A stretch of 53,114 nt of DNA from Phycisphaerales bacterium. GTDB lineage: Bacteria > Planctomycetota > Phycisphaerae > Phycisphaerales > UBA1924. The translations under genes were made by a program, and so were the position numbers. The DNA is taken from assembly GCA_947459215.1 (NCBI GenBank), contig CANHCQ010000026.1:1-53114 (forward strand). Direction: 5' to 3'. The notes below the pieces were generated by a model. The model did no database searches, had not been told where the DNA came from, and saw nothing but the letters and a program-made list of their open reading frames with translations. This document shows, one piece after another, positions 1 through 8,370 of the stretch (the stretch's first letter is position 1; each line of letters begins with the position of its first letter).

Positions 1-102
1 GACAAAGACCGGGCCGGGATCGAGCTCTCCCACGGCGTGCGACGCCGGAGGACGAAAGATCTCGCGGCCCAGAGGCTGCGCGAGCCGCCAACGACGGCTC
101 AT
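1..102 (-). CDS. Possible 5' end of an unknown ORF, cut by the window edge
   Basis: An ATG at 102 (minus strand) opens 34 sense codons up to the window edge, beginning MSRRWRLAQPLGREIF. The same codons occur at 52987-53088 in the right-end copy, which runs open for eight more. No Shine-Dalgarno sequence is seen. Third positions are GC-rich, but the stretch also folds into hairpins, so the open frame could be chance within a structured repeat. I do not recognise the protein. Confidence 0.2.
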   Translation of the reverse strand, partial: MSRRWRLAQPLGREIFRPPASHAVGELDPGPVFV

Positions 103-250
103 GTTCAGGATACAAGGACGACTTGAGGCGAAGCCTCAAGTCAGGTGAGGGGACTGCGGGTCCCGTCACGCGACGACAAACGTACGGCCGATGCCCCTCC
201 CCGGTCTCGCAAAGCCTCGACCACCCCTCCCCGCTGCGCGGGGCGGGGTG
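1..250 (-). repeat. Left copy of a ~250-bp element repeated inverted at the right end
   Basis: Bases 1-122 match the reverse complement of 52967-53088 by eye without a mismatch. Similarity continues with small indels to about 250. It contains a 9-bp hairpin at 121-141 (ACTTGAGGC, loop GAA, GCCTCAAGT), a 6-bp hairpin with CGGCGT/ACGCCG arms, and a GC-rich palindrome near 225-247. It lies just downstream of a subtilase gene, in the same orientation relative to that gene as the right copy is to its glycosyltransferase gene. It may be an intergenic mosaic repeat, a structured RNA, or the edge of a multicopy gene at which an assembly broke. Confidence 0.85.
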
Positions 251-277
251 GCGCGTGGGGCTGCGGCGATGCTCGAA

Positions 278-2125
278 TCACGGACACACGACCGCGTCGT
301 ACGTGACAACGAACACCTGAAAGTCGCTGTCGTCGGTGATGCTGTCGCCGTTGAAGTCGGCGTTGGTGTACTTCGCGGGGGCGGTGAGGGTGTTGTAGAA
401 CGCGGCGAACTGCTGGAAATCGAGGTCGTCGACGACGCCGTCGGCGTTGAGGTCGCCGGGGCACTTGATGCGGCCGTGGAGGTAGTTGCCGGCGGCTTCG
501 ACGTTGATGATGCCGTGGCCGAAGTAGTCGTCGCGGCCGGGGGTGCCGGCGTCGGAGGCGGTGCGTTCGAGGACGTAGCGGACGGTTTGCGGCGGGAGCG
601 CGGGCAGCGGTGCGGCGGGCTTGAAGGCGGAGAAGAGGAGCGTGGCGGCGCCGGCAACGTGGGGCGTGGCCATGGAGGTGCCGTCGAAGAGGTCGTAGTC
701 GTGGCCGCTGGAGGCCTGACCGATGGTGACGGTCGCGCCGTCGCCGAGAGCGAGGATGGCGTTGCCGTCGGCTTGTGAGACAGTGACACCGGGGCGGAAG
801 GTGGAGTAGCCCATGTCGGCGGTGAAGTTGCCGCTGGTGTTGTTCATGAGGATGACGGCATAGGCGCCTGCGTCCCAGGCGTTCTCGATGACGTAATCGA
901 CGCCGATGAAGTCGGAGATGAAGGAGCGTTGGATGAGGGCGATTTCGCCGCGGACGCTGCTGGGAAAGTCGAAGAGGAAGCCCTCGGCGCAGTCGTAGAC
1001 CTTGCCGGTGTAGGCGCGGAGGGGCGTGCCGAGGATGTGGTTGGCGGGCTTGGTGGTCGTGCCCCACTTGACGGTGAGCGACCTGAGCGGGACGGTGCTG
1101 AGGACAGCAACGCCGGGTGCGGAGACGGAAACGTCGGGCCGGAAGTTGGAGAAGTCGGCCCAGGCGCGGCTTTCGTCGACGGCGGCGATGGCCATGACGG
1201 ACGGGAAGGTGCCGGGGTACGCGTTGGAGTTGTCGCCGTCGTTTCCGGCGGCGGCGACGATGAGCGAACCGGCGGCGAGTGCGGCGTCGCAGGCGTCCTT
1301 GAGGGATTGCGGCGCGGTGGGCCCGCTGAGCGACATGTTGATGACCTTGGCGTTGTTGGCGACGGCCCAGTTGATGCCGTTGATGATGTCGGACCAATTG
1401 CCGAAGCCCTCGTTGTCGAGGACTTTTCCGACGAGGAGCTGGGCCTGGGGCGCGACGCCGACGACGCCGATGGTGTTGTCGAGCGCGAGCGCGGTGCCAG
1501 CGACGTGAGAGCCATGCTGGTCGATGTCGTCGACGGAGAGGCCGGCGACGAAGGACTGAGTGAGCGTGGCGGCGGGGAGGTCGGGATGGGTGAGATCGAG
1601 ACCGGTGTCGAGGACGGCGAGGCGGGCGCCGTTGCCCGTGCCGTACTTGGGCCAGAAGGACGGGGCCTTGACCATGGAAATGCCGTAGGGCGTGGACTGG
1701 GCCATCTTGCGGGCGAAGCCGTCGAGCTCGGCGTAGCGGACGCCGGGTGTGGTGTTGAGGGCCTGTGCGATGGCGGCGGCGCGATCGGGATCGACTTTGA
1801 GGATGGTGAGGCCGGGGACGAGGTCGATGGTGGATTCGACGCGTTCGACGCCGAGGGATTGGAGCGCGGCGTCGGAGAGCGGGCCGGCGGCGCGATCGGC
1901 GAAGGGCTCGAAGCGGACGAGGACGCGGGAGGGCTTCTTGAGCTCGGCGGCGATCTGGTCGAGGGTGATGAAGCCGCGGCCGGGTTGATCGCCCTCGCGT
2001 GCGGCGGGGGAGTTGAGGAAGATGGCGTTGGGATGCGAGCGCGTGGGAAGACCGGCGAGCGCGGCGGAGCCGGCGCAGGCGAGCACGGCCGCGACGGCGG
2101 CGCGGCGGAGGAGAGCGTGAGGCAT
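278..2125 (-). CDS. Secreted S8 subtilisin-like protease with PA-like insert and dockerin-like tail (paralog 1)
   Basis: This 615-residue secreted serine protease starts at 2125, where an AAGGA stands upstream of the ATG and a signal peptide (ALLRRAAVAAVLACAGSAALA) follows. An I9-like propeptide region comes next. The triad is complete: Asp in VLDTGLD (about residue 170), His in HGSHVAG (about 205) and Ser in GTSMATPHVAG (about 480), with the oxyanion Asn in AAAGND. About 110 residues between the Asn and Ser regions resemble a protease-associated (PA) insert. The tail from about residue 555 holds two EF-hand-like loops (DLNADGVVDDLDF and DFNGDSITDDSDF) framed by Cys-Pro, which is also the last dipeptide. 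It is the last of four tandem paralogs. The substrate is unknown. Confidence 0.93.
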   Translation of the reverse strand: MPHALLRRAAVAAVLACAGSAALAGLPTRSHPNAIFLNSPAAREGDQPGRGFITLDQIAAELKKPSRVLVRFEPFADRAAGPLSDAALQSLGVERVESTIDLVPGLTILKVDPDRAAAIAQALNTTPGVRYAELDGFARKMAQSTPYGISMVKAPSFWPKYGTGNGARLAVLDTGLDLTHPDLPAATLTQSFVAGLSVDDIDQHGSHVAGTALALDNTIGVVGVAPQAQLLVGKVLDNEGFGNWSDIINGINWAVANNAKVINMSLSGPTAPQSLKDACDAALAAGSLIVAAAGNDGDNSNAYPGTFPSVMAIAAVDESRAWADFSNFRPDVSVSAPGVAVLSTVPLRSLTVKWGTTTKPANHILGTPLRAYTGKVYDCAEGFLFDFPSSVRGEIALIQRSFISDFIGVDYVIENAWDAGAYAVILMNNTSGNFTADMGYSTFRPGVTVSQADGNAILALGDGATVTIGQASSGHDYDLFDGTSMATPHVAGAATLLFSAFKPAAPLPALPPQTVRYVLERTASDAGTPGRDDYFGHGIINVEAAGNYLHGRIKCPGDLNADGVVDDLDFQQFAAFYNTLTAPAKYTNADFNGDSITDDSDFQVFVVTYDAVVCP

Positions 2126-2284
2126 AGGTTGTCCTTGTGAAGCCGAGAGCGATGAAGCCGAAAGCGGAGAAACCCAACACGAGATAGCAGGCCCGGAATC
2201 GGGCTTGGAGATGCTCACGTCCTATTAGAACGGGGGCGTCAAGGGTTGCGGGAAAGTGGGAAAATGCTGGCCTGCGGCGCGGTC

Positions 2285-2396
2285 GGTGCCATCAGTCCGC
2301 CGGCTTGGTAACGCCACTGATGGTTGCGCGGATGGGAGCGGTGGTTCGAGACGCACCAGTGGCGCGGTTCAGGGGAGCCTCGGACCGGTGGTGCCG
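2285..2396. repeat. Twin-hairpin intergenic element, degenerate copy
   Basis: Two imperfect hairpins about 30 bp apart: one with CATCAGT/ACTGATG arms at 2290-2321, and one with CACCAGT at 2354 facing GGTGGTG. The outer ends read GGTGCC and its complement. Better preserved copies lie at 23551-23655 and 49755-49869 in the opposite orientation. It fills the gap between two subtilase genes. Confidence 0.7.
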
Positions 2397-2428
2397 ACTT
2401 GGTGTGGAACCTGCAGAAGCGGGTTTCG

Positions 2429-4267
2429 TTACGGGCAGAGCAGCGCGTTGTACGAATCGGCGAAGATGACGAAGTCGGAGTCTTCGGTGGAGGCGTCGCC
2501 GTTGAAGTCGCCGGCGGTGTAGGGCGCGGGGGCGATCAGTGCGTTGTAGAAATCGGCGAACTGGACGAAGTCGGCGTCGTCGACGACGCTGTCGTTGTTG
2601 AGATCGCCGGGGCAATCGATGCGGCCATGGAGGTAGCCTGCAGCGCCGACGACGTTGATGATGCCCCAGCCGTAGCGCTTGTCGAAGCCGATGTCGCCGG
2701 CCTCGATGGCGGTGTCTTCGAGAACCCAGCGGACGGTGCTGGGACCGAGGGCGGGGAGCGGGGCGGCGGGGATGAAGTTGCTGAAGAGCAGGGCGGCGGC
2801 GGCGGTGACGTGGGGGGCGGCCATGGAGGTGCCGCTGAAGTTGGCGTAGTCGTGCCCGTTGTTGAACTGCGAGATGGTGACCACGCTGCCGTTGTTGGCC
2901 TGCAAGAGGTCGCCATCGGCCTGGGAGACGGTGACGGCGGGAATGGTGGACGAGGCGGCGCCCATCGAGGCCTGGTTGAGGCCGGCGACGTTGTTGGAGA
3001 TGACGACGCCGATGGCGCCGGCGTTGAAGGCGTTGGTGATCTTGGTGGCGAAGGAGAACGAGCCGCCGCGGCGGATGTGAGCGATGTTGCCGCTGACCTG
3101 GGGCGGGAAGTCGATGGCGTTACCGCCAAAGCCGCAGAAGTAGGCGGGGGCGGAGACGGTGCGGGTGGTGCTGCCGGTGATTTTCAGCGAGGCGCGATCG
3201 GAGCCGACGAAGTTGGATTTCCACGCGATGAGCGGCACGGTGGAGGGGATGCTGACGCCCGGTGCCGCGACGGAGCAGTGCGAGCCGCTGGTGGAGGAGT
3301 TGGAGATCATGCCGAAGCCGTCGACGTTGGCGACGGGCATGGCGAAGGGATAGGCCGCGGGGTAGCGGATCTGCTCGACGCCGGTGTTGCCCATGGTGCA
3401 GACGGGTAGGGTGCCCGAGGCGTGAGCGGCGGCGATGGAATCCGCAAACGCCTGGCTGAACGCGGTGCCGCTGAACGACATGTTCACCGCGCGAGCGCCC
3501 TGAGCGACGGCCCAGTCGAGGCCGGCGATGATGTCGCTGGTGAAGCCCGAACCGCTGTTGGCGATGACCTTGGCGGTGATGAGCTGGGCCTGGTGGGCGA
3601 CGCCGACGATGCCGATGTCGTTGTCCACGGCGACGGCGATTCCGGAGACGTGCGAGCCGTGGTCTTCGAGGTCTTCGGGGCCTTCGACGACGGGGTTGGT
3701 GACGAAGGACGAGATGGCGACGGGCGCGGGCAGATCGGGGTGACCGGTGTCGAGGCCGCTGTCGAGGACGGCGAGTTTCACGCCGGTGCCGGCCTTGCCG
3801 TAGGTGGACCAGACGGTGGGGGCGCCGATGAAGAGCACGCCGTAGCCGGTGGACTGGGCATCGACGTGATGGACGCCGTCGAGTTCGGCGTACTGCACGC
3901 CGGGGGTGTTGTTGAGAGCGGCGACGACTTCGGCGGCGTTGTCGCCGGTGGTGCGCAGGACGGCGACGCCGGGGACGAGATCGATGGTGCGAGCGACTTC
4001 GCGCACGCCTGCGGCTTGGAGCGACGGGCCAAGCGCGGCGCGATCGGCAAAGGGCTCGAAGCGGACGATGACGCGAGAGGGATGGAACGCGGCGGGCGCG
4101 GTGAGGACGTCGCGCGAGGCGATGCCCTTGCCGGGGGTGTAGCCGGCGAGCGAGTCGAGCGAGGCTTTCTCAAAGGAGGCGGGCTCTTGCTGCGCCTTGG
4201 CAGAAATCCCGAGGGTGAGCCCCGTGAGCGCAACGAGAGCGAGCGAGCGGCGGAAGTGGATCGGCAT
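2429..4267 (-). CDS. Secreted S8 subtilisin-like protease with PA-like insert and dockerin-like tail (paralog 2)
   Basis: A 612-residue paralog of its neighbours. ATG 4267 precedes a signal peptide ending at SAKAQQ; a GTG four codons upstream (4279) is an alternative. The catalytic Asp is in VLDSGLD (about residue 170; Ser replaces the usual Thr after Asp), His in HGSHVSG (about 204) and Ser in GTSMAAPHVTA (about 478). The oxyanion region reads CTMGNTG. The PA-like insert contains a Cys-containing YFCGFGGN stretch. The tail has two EF-hand-like loops (DLNNDSVVDDADF, DFNGDASTEDSDF) and ends in LLCP. It probably acts outside the cytoplasmic membrane. Confidence 0.93.
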   Translation of the reverse strand: MPIHFRRSLALVALTGLTLGISAKAQQEPASFEKASLDSLAGYTPGKGIASRDVLTAPAAFHPSRVIVRFEPFADRAALGPSLQAAGVREVARTIDLVPGVAVLRTTGDNAAEVVAALNNTPGVQYAELDGVHHVDAQSTGYGVLFIGAPTVWSTYGKAGTGVKLAVLDSGLDTGHPDLPAPVAISSFVTNPVVEGPEDLEDHGSHVSGIAVAVDNDIGIVGVAHQAQLITAKVIANSGSGFTSDIIAGLDWAVAQGARAVNMSFSGTAFSQAFADSIAAAHASGTLPVCTMGNTGVEQIRYPAAYPFAMPVANVDGFGMISNSSTSGSHCSVAAPGVSIPSTVPLIAWKSNFVGSDRASLKITGSTTRTVSAPAYFCGFGGNAIDFPPQVSGNIAHIRRGGSFSFATKITNAFNAGAIGVVISNNVAGLNQASMGAASSTIPAVTVSQADGDLLQANNGSVVTISQFNNGHDYANFSGTSMAAPHVTAAAALLFSNFIPAAPLPALGPSTVRWVLEDTAIEAGDIGFDKRYGWGIINVVGAAGYLHGRIDCPGDLNNDSVVDDADFVQFADFYNALIAPAPYTAGDFNGDASTEDSDFVIFADSYNALLCP

Positions 4268-4370
4268 GGTGTGAGTCACTCTCAGATTGGCCCGCGTTCA
4301 TGTGTGATCGCGGCGGGGCGCAGTGTATCAGAGCCCGCGCACGGCGCGAAGTGTCAAAGCACGAAAGGGC

Positions 4371-4408
4371 CGCAGAATGAGGGTCAGAATGAGCGTCAGA
4401 ATGAGGTT
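4371..4408. repeat. Three-copy 12-bp tandem repeat
   Basis: The unit GTCAGAATGAG recurs three times at about 12-bp spacing, immediately 3' of the stop codon of the minus-strand gene at 4414. The first copy is variant (GCAGAATGAG). No function is suggested by the sequence. Confidence 0.6.
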
Positions 4409-4413
4409 TCGAA

Positions 4414-6240
4414 TCAGGGGCAGATCAGGTCGTTGTACGTACCGGCGAAGACGGAGAAATCGGCGTCATCGCAGTTGCCGTCGCCGTTGAGATCGCCGCC
4501 GGTCCAGGGGCCGCCGGGGCTGATGAGGTCGTTATAGAGACCTGCGAAGATCGTGAAGTCGGAGTCGTCGCAAACGGCGTCGGCGTTGAGGTCGCCTCGG
4601 CAGCGGACACGGCCGGCGAGGTAGTCGGCGGCGGCCTTGACGTTCAGGAGGCCGTGGCCGAAGGTGTCGTCGCGGCCGGGGGCGCCGAGGTCGGTGGCGG
4701 TCTGTTCGAGGATCCAGCGGGTGCTGGCGGGCGGGAGCGCTGGGGTGAGGCCGGTGGACTTGAAGAGGCCGATGAGCAGGGCGGCCCCGCCGGAAACGTG
4801 GGGGCAGGACATGGAGGTGCCGCTGAGTAGTTCGTATTGGTGGCCGACGTTGGTCTGGGACATGGTGGCGGTGATGCCGCCGGCCTGGAGGAGGTTGCCG
4901 TCGTTCTGGGAGATGCCGAAGACGGGGATGACAAAGGTGTCGTTGAGGTTGCCGGTGAAGGTGGTGGTGCCGCCGCTGCTGTTGGAAATGAGCACGCCGA
5001 TGGCGCCGGCAGCGAGGGCGTTGGTGGCTTTGACTTGGAAGGTGGCGCCGCCGCGACGGATGTGGGCGATCTTGCCGTTGACGGTGGGCGGGAAGTCGGC
5101 GGCGGTGAGACCTTGGCCGCAGTCGACCACTTCGGCGGGCGGGAGCGATCCGCCGCGGGATCCGGAGAGGTTCTGTGCGTTGCGATTGGCGCCGTTGAAA
5201 AAGACGCGGGTCTGGACGATGGGCGTGCTGGATTCGACGCCGACGCCCGGAGCGGAGATCGAGAGGAGCGGTCCGAAGTTGGAGAAGGATGCCAGAGTGG
5301 AATCGGAGTTGAGGGCCGCGACGGACATGACGCCCGGGTTGGTGGCGGGGTAGCGCGGGTTGGCGGTTGCTTCGTTTCCGGCGGAGGCGACGAGCAGGAC
5401 GCCTGCGGCGGCGGCGGCGGCGCAGGCATCGGTGGCGGCCTGGTTCGGCTCGTCGTCGCCAAAGGACATACTGATGACGTCGGCGCCGTTGGCGACGGCC
5501 CAATCGATTCCTTCGACAATCCACGCGTCGGTGCCCCAGCCGCCGTTGTTGAGAACCTTGCCGATCATGAGTGAAGCGCCGGGGGCGACGCCGATGACGC
5601 CTTGGTCGTTATTGAGGCCGAGCACGGTGCCTGAGCAGTGGGTGCCGTGGCGGTTGAAATCTTCGACGGTGAGGCCGGGGACGAAGGACTGGGCGGCAAC
5701 GGTGGGGGGGAGGTCGGGGTGGGTGGTGTCCACGCCGGTGTCGAGGACGCAGACTTTGGCGCCGGCTCCGGTGCCGTGGTTGGCCCAGGCGATGTCGGCG
5801 TTGACCATGGGGATTCCGTAGGGCGTGTTCTGGGCGTGCGCGAAGCGGACGCGATCGGGCTCGGCGTAGCGGACGCCGGGGATCTGGCGGAGTGCGGCAC
5901 AGGTCTCCTCGACCGTGCCGGGCGTGATGGCGAGGACCTGCAGGCCGGGAACGAGGTCGAAGGAGCGGACGACCTGTTGCACGCCCGCGGCTTCGAGGGC
6001 TGGGGCGAGGGCGGCGCGATCGGCGAAGGGATCGAAGCGGACGAGGATCTGGGAGGGATGGAACTTGGGGACGGCGTTGAGCACGTCGGCGGCGATGAAG
6101 CCGTTGCCGGGCGCGTCGCCACCGATCGCGTGAGCGGAGTCGCGCAGGAGCGCCGAAGGACGGTCGTTGGGCGACGCGGCGAGCGCGAGGCCGGATGAGA
6201 GACACAGCACGAGCGCGGCGGCGCGGGAACGGTTCGACAT
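4414..6240 (-). CDS. Secreted S8 subtilisin-like protease with PA-like insert and dockerin-like tail (paralog 3)
   Basis: A 608-residue protease. The start at 6240 is fixed by a strong GAGGAGGA Shine-Dalgarno and by the signal peptide (RAAALVLCLSSGLALAAS). Catalytic motifs are VLDTGVD (about residue 168), HGTHCSG (about 200) and GTSMSCPHVSG (about 476), with oxyanion Asn in SAGNEA. Extra cysteines sit next to both His and Ser motifs and could pair. The propeptide carries the LVRFDPFADRAA motif seen in its paralogs. The PA-like insert contains a second Cys (VVDCGQGL). The tail loops are DLNADAVCDDSDF and DLNGDGNCDDADF, each with Cys inside the loop, and the protein ends LICP. Confidence 0.94.
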   Translation of the reverse strand: MSNRSRAAALVLCLSSGLALAASPNDRPSALLRDSAHAIGGDAPGNGFIAADVLNAVPKFHPSQILVRFDPFADRAALAPALEAAGVQQVVRSFDLVPGLQVLAITPGTVEETCAALRQIPGVRYAEPDRVRFAHAQNTPYGIPMVNADIAWANHGTGAGAKVCVLDTGVDTTHPDLPPTVAAQSFVPGLTVEDFNRHGTHCSGTVLGLNNDQGVIGVAPGASLMIGKVLNNGGWGTDAWIVEGIDWAVANGADVISMSFGDDEPNQAATDACAAAAAAGVLLVASAGNEATANPRYPATNPGVMSVAALNSDSTLASFSNFGPLLSISAPGVGVESSTPIVQTRVFFNGANRNAQNLSGSRGGSLPPAEVVDCGQGLTAADFPPTVNGKIAHIRRGGATFQVKATNALAAGAIGVLISNSSGGTTTFTGNLNDTFVIPVFGISQNDGNLLQAGGITATMSQTNVGHQYELLSGTSMSCPHVSGGAALLIGLFKSTGLTPALPPASTRWILEQTATDLGAPGRDDTFGHGLLNVKAAADYLAGRVRCRGDLNADAVCDDSDFTIFAGLYNDLISPGGPWTGGDLNGDGNCDDADFSVFAGTYNDLICP

Positions 6241-6446
6241 GCGGGGAGTCCTCCTCGAAGGGAGCAGTGTCGCAGGAAGCGGGGGGAAATGCAATCGGAA
6301 AGAGGGAGGTCCGGAAACTTCGCGACACGGCACGGGGAACGGATACTGGCCTTTAGCGTTCGGGTGACTTGGATCGAACCGACCCGCCATCCCCTCACCC
6401 GCTTCGCCTGCGGCGCTTCTCCCCGTAAGCTGGAAGATGAGGCGCA

Positions 6447-8192
6447 TTACGGGCAAACGAGGGTGTCATAGAACTGGACGAACTGCTGGAAGTCGGTGTC
6501 GTCGCACACGGCGTCGCCCGTGAGATCGGCGCCGGTGTAGGTGCCAGCGGGGCTCAGGAGGTCGTCGTAGGCGACGGCGAAGAGGGAGAAGTCGGCGTCG
6601 TCGACCTGGTTGTCGTTGTTGAGATCGCCCTTGCAGCGGATGCGGCCGTTGAAGTAGTCGGCGGCGGCCTTGGCGTTGAGCAGGCCGTGGCCGGTGGATT
6701 CGTCGAAGCCGGGAGCGTCGATGTCGGTGGCGGTGTGCTCGATGGCGAAGCGGATGGCGCGGGGCTCGATGACGGACGGCGCGAAGGCTGCGCGGAGCAA
6801 GGTGGCGACGCCGGCGACGTGAGGCGTGGCCTGCGAGGTGCCGGTGAGCACGCCGAAGAAGTGTCCGGAGTAGCCCTGGCCGATGGTGATGGACTCGGTG
6901 GTGACTGTCAGGAGCGCGTCGCCGTCGGCTTGGGAGATGAGGACGCAGGGGACGGGAAGGAAGAAGGGTGCGAGCGAGTCCTGGATGAGCGAGCTGGGAG
7001 CGTTGTTGGAGATCACGACACCAATGGCTCCCATGATTGTGGCGTTGTCGAATTGCTCGGCGAAGGTGAGTGAGTTGCTGCGGCGGATGTGAGCGATCTT
7101 GCCCCAGACCTCGCGGGGAATCTGGGCTGGCAAGCCTTCGCCGCAGTGCACAACCTGGGCGGAGACGCTGCCGCCGAAGCTGCCGGTGAACTGGCTGGCC
7201 TTCTTGGATCCGGCGGACCAGGAAACGAAGGACGTCGCAATCGGGATTGCGCTTGGGATGTTCTCGCCTGGCGCGGATACGGAAAGGTGTGGGCCGGTGT
7301 TCGAGAATATCGAGTGGACGGCGGCGGCATTGACCGAGGCGACGCCGAGAACACTTGGATAAGCGGCGGGGTAGTGCGGCGTGTTGACAGATTGGTTTCC
7401 GGCGGCTGCGACGAGGACCACGCCAGCGTCGAACGCGGCTAGACAGGAATCGGCGAGCGCTTGCGAGTTCTCGTCGGTGGAGAGTGACATGCTGATGACC
7501 GAGGCGCCCTGAGCGACGGACCAGTCGATGCCCTCGATGAGCCAAGAGAGGGCGCCCCAGCCGCCGTCGCAGACGACCTTGCCGACCAGGAGCGTCGCGT
7601 CGGGTGCGACGGAGAAGGAGCCGAAGATGGAGTCCTTGCCGACGATAATGCCCGCACAGTGCGTGCCGTGGAAGTTGTAATCGTCGGCAGTCTGGCCGGG
7701 GACGAACGACGCGCTGGCGGCGGCTGTGGGCATGCCGGTGTGAGCGAAGTCCAGGCCGGTGTCGAGGACGGCGACCTTGATTCCGGAGCCCTTGCCATAG
7801 GAAGGCCAGGCGGCCGGAGCGTTGATCATGTTGAGGTTGAAGGTGGGTGTTGCGGCGAGTGTCGAGGGAGCGGGCTGCAGGGCGGGCGGCGCGGGATCAC
7901 GTGAGGCGACGGTCAAGATTCGATCTGGTTCGGCGTACAGGACTCCGGGGACGGCGCGGAGTCGGGCGAGGGCTGCGTCGAGGGATTCGGTGTCGTGGAC
8001 GCGGGCAATGGTGAGGCCGGGCACGAGGCGTGATTCGTGCTCGATGGTGAGATTGGAGAACGCAGCGGCGCGGTCGATGAAGGGCGCGACGCGGACGAGG
8101 ATGGTGCGGGGCGGCGTGGCTGGCACCGGTTGGGCGGCGGCAAACGCGCCGGGGAGAGTGAGAAACAGCCACATGCGACCAAGGCCGTGCAT
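6447..8192 (-). CDS. Secreted S8 subtilisin-like protease with PA-like insert and dockerin-like tail (paralog 4)
   Basis: A 581-residue protease, first of the four in transcription order. ATG 8192 follows a GGAG and begins a signal peptide (MWLFLTLPGAFAAAQ). Triad motifs: VLDTGLDFAH (about residue 145), HGTHCAG (about 177) and GTSQATPHVAG (about 450; Gln replaces the usual Met after Ser). The oxyanion Asn is in AAAGNQ. The region after Asp reads HTGMP where the paralogs have HPDLP. The tail loops are DLNNDNQVDDADF and DLTGDAVCDDTDF, ending LVCP. It shares propeptide, insert and tail with the other three, so the set arose by tandem duplication. Confidence 0.93.
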   Translation of the reverse strand: MHGLGRMWLFLTLPGAFAAAQPVPATPPRTILVRVAPFIDRAAAFSNLTIEHESRLVPGLTIARVHDTESLDAALARLRAVPGVLYAEPDRILTVASRDPAPPALQPAPSTLAATPTFNLNMINAPAAWPSYGKGSGIKVAVLDTGLDFAHTGMPTAAASASFVPGQTADDYNFHGTHCAGIIVGKDSIFGSFSVAPDATLLVGKVVCDGGWGALSWLIEGIDWSVAQGASVISMSLSTDENSQALADSCLAAFDAGVVLVAAAGNQSVNTPHYPAAYPSVLGVASVNAAAVHSIFSNTGPHLSVSAPGENIPSAIPIATSFVSWSAGSKKASQFTGSFGGSVSAQVVHCGEGLPAQIPREVWGKIAHIRRSNSLTFAEQFDNATIMGAIGVVISNNAPSSLIQDSLAPFFLPVPCVLISQADGDALLTVTTESITIGQGYSGHFFGVLTGTSQATPHVAGVATLLRAAFAPSVIEPRAIRFAIEHTATDIDAPGFDESTGHGLLNAKAAADYFNGRIRCKGDLNNDNQVDDADFSLFAVAYDDLLSPAGTYTGADLTGDAVCDDTDFQQFVQFYDTLVCP

Positions 8193-8370
8193 TGGGAGAC
8201 TCCGCGCTGGCCGAAACTGGGACGGATCGAGAAGGGTCGTCGCGAGCACCTGAGGGGTGTTCCGGGACGAGCATGCCACGAACCCTCGCAGAACGCAAGG
8301 GATTTCCATGTGGTACGCGGCGAAAGCGGGTGAGGTTTCGTGCTTGCGCGGATCCGGGGTTTCAATGGGG

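Noticed and set aside
141..2180. Long Arg/Pro/His-rich open frame (679 codons) over the first subtilase
   Set aside because: Shadow frame of GC-rich DNA; low-complexity translation, no motif, and it overlaps a gene with a full catalytic triad.
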